From an uncultured bacterium (GTDB lineage: Bacteria > Planctomycetota > UBA1135 > GCA-002686595): DNA of 59,107 bases. The stretch lies in the NCBI GenBank assembly GCA_937910685.1, contig CALEMP010000054.1, positions 1 through 59,107 of the forward strand, written 5' to 3'. Shown here piece after piece: positions 53,438-59,107 of the stretch. Numbering within the stretch: position 1 is the first letter of the stretch; each line of letters starts with the position of its first letter. Under the pieces are notes generated by a model, which searched no databases, had not been told where the DNA came from, and was given only the letters and a program-made list of their open reading frames with translations. Position numbers and translations under genes: made by a program.

Positions 53438-55426
53438 TCAGCGAAGAACCCGCAGAACCCGCACGGTGTTGGCCCCGAGCAAGAGCACATGCTGGCCCAG
53501 GCCCACCAGGTCGCCCCCACGGTCCTGGCCCACCAGGGCTGGGGCGTCCAGGAGCAGCATCTCGCGCTTGCGATCCAGCAGATAGAGCCTGTGATTGGTG
53601 GCAAAAAGGGTCCGATCCGGGCTGTGGAGAGCCGTGCCGGTAAAACGCTCCTGGGGCCCAAGGTGCAGCAGGGGCTCACGGGTGTTTTCCGATAGGCCGA
53701 GCTCGATCAGAGCCTGCCGGGGGCCGTTGCGACCCATCAGGAGCAGGTTTTCCTGGCCGATGCCCGCCAAATCGAGGCTCTCCCCGAGGGGCAGAATAGG
53801 GGCTAAAAGGGGGCTGCTGCCCGGGCGCGGGCTGAGGTGATAGAGCCGATCCGAGTCTCCAGGGGCGACCCAAACCCCTCTGGGGGTGATCAGGGGAGGG
53901 CGCGAGCCGGGCCAACCTGGGGAATCCGCCTGGCGCCGACGGGTGCGCAGGGTCCACAGGGTGCGCCCATCCAAGCTGATCGCCGCCACCAGACCGGCAT
54001 TCGTGCCGCAAATAATGGTTTCGCCCGCCAGGGCCAGGGGCATGCACACGGAACGCAGCTCCGGGGTGTACCCCATCAGGCGGGATTCCCGGGCCAAATC
54101 GCTGGCCTGGGTGATCAAAAGAGAGCCCAGGAGCTCTCCGGAGGCCATATCGAAGGTCAGCAGGGTGAGATCTCCCTTCTGGGCGCCCACTTTCTGATCT
54201 GAGGCCCCCGTTAGTCCCATGGTCCTGGCCATCACGAAGAGTTTTTGCCCCAGAATCAGGGGTCCCGGTTGGTATTCCAGGATGGTGCCCATCTTTGGGG
54301 CCCCGGTGGCGGCCCCAGGGCCCTCTAGGAGCTGCCCCCGGCGGGTCCAAACCACCGTAGGTGCTCCGGTCAGGGTTCTCTGGACCACGGCCAGGCAATT
54401 CCCCCGGGGGGAGCGATCCAGCCCGCGAATTTTCCGCCCTGGTTCTCCCCGGTCGATGACCAGGGCCGCTCGGTCTCCGTCGCTGGCGGGCAGGAGGCTC
54501 CAGCCACCCGCCGAGGGGGCCGCCAGGGGGCGCAGTTCGACGGAGCTGGTGGGGGTCCAGGTTTTGAGGAAAATGCGCTCCGGTTGGCCGGTGCCATCCA
54601 AGCCGTCGGGCCCATAGAAGAGCCCCATGCGCGGACCTTGCACCAGGGCGGAGCCATCCCGGAATTGTACCGCCCCAAGACGCAGTCCGCGACCTAGGGG
54701 GACACGCTCAAGGGAGTGGGCGGAGATCGTTAATCTTTCGATCGGGTCCGTACGCACGGACTTGAGTCCTTTGGCACCGAAGAGAGTTGGCTGGGCTTTG
54801 TCGGGTGGTTTTTGGGTCAGGGAATTGCGTCGCCGTTGGACCGCGGCCTTGAGTGTCTTGGCGGTACCCGGGGGACTGCAAAGGTGCGCATGACGGTCGG
54901 CCCTTTGCCACCATAGACGCGCATGTTGGTGGGCTCCCTGTTCGGCGGATTGATCACCCAAAATGATCGCCGCCCGGGCCGCGCTTTGGGTGCCCGGGTG
55001 GTTTCGTTCGATGATGCCTAGGGCTCTTGCGGACTGGCCCACAGGCAGATTGCTGAGGGCTTCTGCGGCGAGGGGCTCGAAGCGTGCGCTCCATAGGGTC
55101 CGTTGTTCCAGGGGCAAGGCTTCGATCCGGCGCAGGACTGCTTCTTCCACGCCGAAGGTGATGCGTTCGCTTTCGCTATCAGGAAGGCCCGCTCCCCGTG
55201 CAGTGACTCCCGCGCCTGAATCGCTGACCAACAGCGCCCGGCGCCAGGCATCGAAAGCCCGGTGGGGAGGGGTGTCGGGGACGGCCTCCGCCAGTAGGGA
55301 ATCACCCGCCAAGAGAGCGCTGTTCGCTTCTTTGGAAGTGGGCTGAAAAGCGGCGCTGCCCAGGGGCCCTTCCTGGGGCAGAACTCCTGCGAGACAGAGG
55401 ACAATGGTTGCGATCATCGAGTGCAC
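53438..55426 (-). CDS. Exported PQQ-like beta-propeller protein with helical N-terminus
   Basis: This 662-residue protein has a signal peptide (MIATIVLCLAGVLPQ; ATG 55426, or the ATG three codons on at 55417). A helical region (about 60-190) containing SALLAGDSLLAEA and ALGIIERNHPGTQSAARAA is followed by a propeller (CNAGLVAAISLDGRTLWTLRT-type strands are split over 53900-54200). The layout, signal-helical-propeller, is the same as in the 1540-residue protein of the MoxR operon. It follows the FtsB-like gene by 5 nt and is separated from moxR by 213 nt, so it may belong with eno rather than the MoxR operon. Function unknown. Confidence 0.72.
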   Translation of the reverse strand: MHSMIATIVLCLAGVLPQEGPLGSAAFQPTSKEANSALLAGDSLLAEAVPDTPPHRAFDAWRRALLVSDSGAGVTARGAGLPDSESERITFGVEEAVLRRIEALPLEQRTLWSARFEPLAAEALSNLPVGQSARALGIIERNHPGTQSAARAAIILGDQSAEQGAHQHARLWWQRADRHAHLCSPPGTAKTLKAAVQRRRNSLTQKPPDKAQPTLFGAKGLKSVRTDPIERLTISAHSLERVPLGRGLRLGAVQFRDGSALVQGPRMGLFYGPDGLDGTGQPERIFLKTWTPTSSVELRPLAAPSAGGWSLLPASDGDRAALVIDRGEPGRKIRGLDRSPRGNCLAVVQRTLTGAPTVVWTRRGQLLEGPGAATGAPKMGTILEYQPGPLILGQKLFVMARTMGLTGASDQKVGAQKGDLTLLTFDMASGELLGSLLITQASDLARESRLMGYTPELRSVCMPLALAGETIICGTNAGLVAAISLDGRTLWTLRTRRRQADSPGWPGSRPPLITPRGVWVAPGDSDRLYHLSPRPGSSPLLAPILPLGESLDLAGIGQENLLLMGRNGPRQALIELGLSENTREPLLHLGPQERFTGTALHSPDRTLFATNHRLYLLDRKREMLLLDAPALVGQDRGGDLVGLGQHVLLLGANTVRVLRVLR

Positions 55427-55431
55427 GCAAC

Positions 55432-55836
55432 CTACCTAGAGTCGTTCGGTGGGCGGGGCGTCGAATCCCCTTCGCCCTCCTGGGAAAGCCGGGCTTTGAG
55501 CTTGGCCTTTCGGGCGTTGGCTTCCCAGAACCAAATGCGTTCCTGGCGTGCTTGGAAAATGGGATCTTGCCACGCGTCGTTGATCTTTTTGGCCTCTTGG
55601 TAGGCCTTCTCGCTCGTGTTGTGGCGGCCTTCCACCCCGACTCGGTGGGCCTCCAGCAGGCTGTGCTCTTGCAGGGCTGGACGCAAACCCAGGAACGTAA
55701 TCTGCAGTAGCAAAACGAGCGGGGCCCAGAGCGGGGCCCAGTGCAAACCGAAGGATATCAGCCGACGGAGGCTCTTGTTCATAGAGCTCCTAAACCCCTT
55801 CAAAAAGGATATCAGCTGACGGAGGCTCTTGTTCAT
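55432..55836 (-). CDS. FtsB/DivIC-like septum formation initiator
   Basis: From ATG 55836 the product is 134 residues; from the second ATG at 55782 it is 116. Both have AGGAG four nt upstream. A TTG 63 nt further upstream (55899) opens the frame but has no ribosome site. A short cytoplasmic stretch leads to one TM helix (APLWAPLVLLLQITFLGL) and then a periplasmic coiled coil (SLLEAHRVGVEGRHNTSEKAYQEAKKINDA), ending DPIFQARQERIWF, reminiscent of DivIC/FtsB. FtsB joins FtsL and FtsQ at the division septum. Its place beside eno, as in Pseudomonas eno-ftsB, supports the call. The 5' region contains a 54-bp tandem duplication. Confidence 0.6.
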   Translation of the reverse strand: MNKSLRQLISFLKGFRSSMNKSLRRLISFGLHWAPLWAPLVLLLQITFLGLRPALQEHSLLEAHRVGVEGRHNTSEKAYQEAKKINDAWQDPIFQARQERIWFWEANARKAKLKARLSQEGEGDSTPRPPNDSR

Positions 55837-55858
55837 AGAGCTCCTAAACCCCTTCAAA
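55751..55858 (-). repeat. 54-bp tandem duplication of ribosome-binding site plus start codon
   Basis: Copies at 55751-55804 and 55805-55858 differ at one base (C at 55763, T at 55817). On the minus strand each unit carries AGGAG, CTCT, ATG and the codons MNKSLRxLISF. As 54 is a multiple of three, both starts stay in the same frame, so translation from the upstream copy adds 18 residues to the FtsB-like protein. Confidence 0.9.
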
Positions 55859-55865
55859 GGGGTTT
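55846..55865 (-). promoter_or_regulatory. Seven-bp hairpin directly upstream of the first FtsB-like ribosome site
   Basis: AAACCCC, loop of six, GGGGTTT, ending next to AGGAG on the minus strand. Placed between eno and the downstream gene, it could attenuate transcription or mask the ribosome site. No long U-tract follows, so it is a weak terminator at best. Confidence 0.4.
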
Positions 55866-55942
55866 CTTTCACTGTTTCCTGTGGATCGTTGGCTTGCAAG
55901 GAAGTGATCGGAAGCCGGGGCTGGTGGCCCCGAGCGGCCTGT

Positions 55943-57232
<1,290 letters not shown>

Positions 57233-57394
57233 TCAGTGGGTGCAGGTTCTACCCCCTGAGGTCAGTATGGCCGGTTTTGGGAGAGTCCCCTTGGTGGGGT
57301 GCCCGGGGGAGAGCGTTATCATGGGGCACGGCCTGCGGCCCCCAAGTCCTCTGGGGGATCGCCCCTCTGCCGAACCTACCCATAGAGTCTTTCC

Positions 57395-58237
57395 GTGCGA
57401 CCCGCCAAGTCCCTCCCCAACCTCCTGACCCTCGGCAACGCCTTTCTTGGCTTGCTCGCGATTTCCAAGGCCATCGATGCGCTCGTGCTGGGCAGCGACA
57501 CGGGTTTCTCCGGCCTGTTTGAGACCGCCTGCTGGTTCATTCTGGGGGCCATGCTGCTCGACGGCCTCGATGGTCGCGTGGCACGCATGACCGATTCCTT
57601 CAGTGACCTGGGGGCCCAACTCGACTCCTTTGCGGATGCGATTACTTTTGGGGTGGCTCCGGCGCTCTTGGCCAAGGTCATGCTGGAACAACACGAGGTG
57701 CTGCATCCCCGGCTGAATTTCTTCGTGGCGGCCCTCTATTCCCTCATGGCGATTCTGCGGCTAGCGCGCTTCAACATCGAGAGCGATCATGATGAGGAGA
57801 GCCATCGCTCTTTCAGTGGTCTGCCTTCGCCTGCCGCGGCGGGCACCCTGGTCGCCACCATGATGATGTCCCAGGCTTTGCTGGGGGGCCCCGATGTGGG
57901 GGCCGAGAGCACCACGCCCATGGGGCACATGCTGGCCCTGATCCCCGAGGCCACCCGGGTGAGCCTGGGGAGCGGGCTGCAGTACGTGACCTTCCTCCTG
58001 CTGCCGGCCCTGGCCCTGTTGATGGTTTCCAAGGTGCCCTACACCCACGCGTTTTCTTCGCTGATGAGCGCCCGGGGCCGTTGGGCCATCGTGCGCCTGG
58101 TGCTGTTGCTTTTGGTGCTGGCTTTAGCGCCGGTGCTCACCCTGTTCGTGCTGGGTTGGGTTTATCTCTTCACAGGCTTTTTGCAAATGTGGCGCAATCG
58201 CCATGAAGATCAGACCGAGGGGGGCCAGGTCGCATGA
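57395..58237 (+). CDS. pssA: CDP-diacylglycerol-serine O-phosphatidyltransferase
   Basis: PssA joins serine to CDP-diacylglycerol to make phosphatidylserine, the precursor of phosphatidylethanolamine. The start is GTG 57395 and the protein has 280 residues with several TM helices. The CDP-alcohol phosphotransferase motif is complete: DG..AR at 59-64, Gly73, Asp77 and Asp81. LPNLLTLGNAFLGLLAI near the N-terminus is typical of this family. The stop overlaps the folK ATG (ATGA). A phosphatidylglycerophosphate synthase or archaetidylserine-type synthase is possible, but the N-terminal NLLT..N...G pattern favours PssA. Confidence 0.88.
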   Translation: MRPAKSLPNLLTLGNAFLGLLAISKAIDALVLGSDTGFSGLFETACWFILGAMLLDGLDGRVARMTDSFSDLGAQLDSFADAITFGVAPALLAKVMLEQHEVLHPRLNFFVAALYSLMAILRLARFNIESDHDEESHRSFSGLPSPAAAGTLVATMMMSQALLGGPDVGAESTTPMGHMLALIPEATRVSLGSGLQYVTFLLLPALALLMVSKVPYTHAFSSLMSARGRWAIVRLVLLLLVLALAPVLTLFVLGWVYLFTGFLQMWRNRHEDQTEGGQVA

Positions 58238-58725
58238 GTTCTCGCATCACTGCAGCCATCGCCGTAGGGTCCAATCTAGGGGATCGCGAGCGAACCTTGA
58301 AGCGCGCCCAGGCCTTGCTGGAAAAGACCCAAGGAGTCGTGCTCTTGCGGCGCAGCGCTTGGCATGAAACCCAGCCGGTGGGGGGACCCGCCGATCAGGG
58401 ACCCTTTTTAAACGGAGTGTTCTTGGTGGAGACGAGCCTCGATGCCTTGGCTTTGCTTGGGGAGTTGCAGCGCATTGAAACGGGCTTGGGGCGCGATCGG
58501 TCGAACGAAGTGCCCAACGGTCCGCGCACCATGGATCTGGACCTGCTTTGGCATGGCACCACAACTTCCGCGTCTGACGAATTGACCTTGCCCCATGCGG
58601 GCCTTGAAGAGCGGATCTTTGTGTTGGCGCCCCTCGCGGAAATCCTGCCCGATCATCCCTTGCCCGGCTGCCAACGTACCGTGCAAGAGCGCTTGGATCA
58701 GCTGAGGACCGAGAGCGTCGCCTAA
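58234..58725 (+). CDS. folK: 2-amino-4-hydroxy-6-hydroxymethyldihydropteridine diphosphokinase
   Basis: FolK transfers pyrophosphate from ATP to the pterin alcohol in folate biosynthesis. The 163-residue protein has AIAVGSNLGDRERTL at the N-terminus, the PFLNGVFLVET strand, ELQRIETGLGRDRS and the signature NGPRTMDLDLLW. LPHAGLEERIFVLAPLAEI completes the family pattern. It overlaps pssA by 4 nt and panC by one base (TAATG), so the three form a compact operon of lipid, folate and pantothenate genes. Confidence 0.95.
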   Translation: MSSRITAAIAVGSNLGDRERTLKRAQALLEKTQGVVLLRRSAWHETQPVGGPADQGPFLNGVFLVETSLDALALLGELQRIETGLGRDRSNEVPNGPRTMDLDLLWHGTTTSASDELTLPHAGLEERIFVLAPLAEILPDHPLPGCQRTVQERLDQLRTESVA

Positions 58726-59107
58726 TGAAGTTGGTGCGCTTGGAGAACCCCGCGGCCGCCCGTGATTGGTGTGTCCAGCGGCGTGAAGAGGGCCGCAGCA
58801 TTGGCTTCGTGGCCACCATGGGGGCCCTGCACCGGGGGCACATGACTCTGGTCCGACAGGCTGCCCAGGAAAACGATCTGGTGGTGGTCAGCGTTTTTGT
58901 GAATCCCCTGCAATTCAACGATGCTAGCGATTTAGAGCGCTATCCACGGGATATAGAAGGGGACTGCGCGGGGGTTGAAGAGGCCGGGGGAGCGATGCTT
59001 TTCAGTGGAACCCTTGAGGGCTTTTTCCCCGGGCAGATTCAAGCGGATGGAGAGCTTCAGCCCGCAGCCATGGTGGATCCGGGGAGCGCCGCCCTTGGGC
59101 TTGAGGG
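58725..59107 (+). CDS. panC: Pantothenate synthetase, N-terminal part
   Basis: PanC condenses pantoate and beta-alanine with ATP to give pantothenate. About 127 residues are present before the window ends. VATMGALHRGHMTLVRQA shows the HxGH nucleotide-binding motif, and VSVFVNPLQFNDASDLERYPR is the family core around the pantoate-binding Gln. Its ATG overlaps the folK stop by one base. The reading frame is open to the last base, so it is truncated only by the window edge. Confidence 0.95.
   Translation, partial: MKLVRLENPAAARDWCVQRREEGRSIGFVATMGALHRGHMTLVRQAAQENDLVVVSVFVNPLQFNDASDLERYPRDIEGDCAGVEEAGGAMLFSGTLEGFFPGQIQADGELQPAAMVDPGSAALGLE

Noticed and set aside
57290..57322. Sigma-70 promoter for pssA (TTGGTG ... 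TATCAT)
   Set aside because: The -10 is good but the -35 candidate is 20 nt away, too far for a confident call.

Overview
The window looks like chromosomal DNA from a Gram-negative, GC-rich bacterium, most probably a planctomycete (Planctomycetota). The taxonomic call is an inference. It rests on the long MoxR/DUF58/VWA/DUF4175 operon with secreted alpha/alpha-toroid proteins, the clustered NHL/YtkA/MauG genes, a trio of pseudopilin-like genes, and a secreted choice-of-anchor B protein whose C-terminal domain I associate with planctomycete secretomes. A Kdo-kinase-like gene and an outer-membrane porin argue for an LPS-type envelope. I see no rRNA, tRNA, insertion sequence, prophage or CRISPR array. 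Genes are packed tightly: no gene-free stretch exceeds 300 bases, and many neighbours overlap as ATGA or TGATG.

Layout. 1-2402 (+): the tail of an SLC1 symporter, a KptA RNA 2'-phosphotransferase with a long repetitive RGG / DDRPKR tail, and a Kdo-kinase-like protein. 2399-5896 (-): a four-gene flavinylation operon (apbE, porin, FMN-binding protein, small cytochrome b-like protein) behind a 31-bp palindrome resembling a Fur-type operator. 6068-13927 (-): nusA-infB-rbfA followed directly by a large Ser/Thr kinase-ATPase-TPR protein. 14075-22023 (+): a stand-alone sigma-54 activator, a TPR lipoprotein, rlmI, thiS-thiG, a CPBP protease, a gamma-carbonic anhydrase and larE. 22105-26132 (+): a hairpin leader and three type IV pilin-like genes. 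26165-32433 (-): a choice-of-anchor B protein, then an NHL / YtkA / cytochrome-c peroxidase operon. 32545-33366 (+): an unknown coiled-coil protein.

33388-53224 (-) is the most striking part. Ten same-strand genes read moxR, DUF58, BatA-like VWA, VWA with a glutamine-amidotransferase-like region, a 1540-residue PQQ-type propeller, a toroid protein, DUF4175, a 964-residue Ala/Glu/Gln coiled coil, two small proteins and a second toroid protein. Four junctions are ATGA overlaps, so the set is probably co-translated and builds one envelope complex of unknown purpose. 53438-57211 (-): a second propeller protein, an FtsB/DivIC-like protein whose ribosome-binding site and start codon are duplicated in tandem, and eno. 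57395-59107 (+): pssA, folK and the start of panC.
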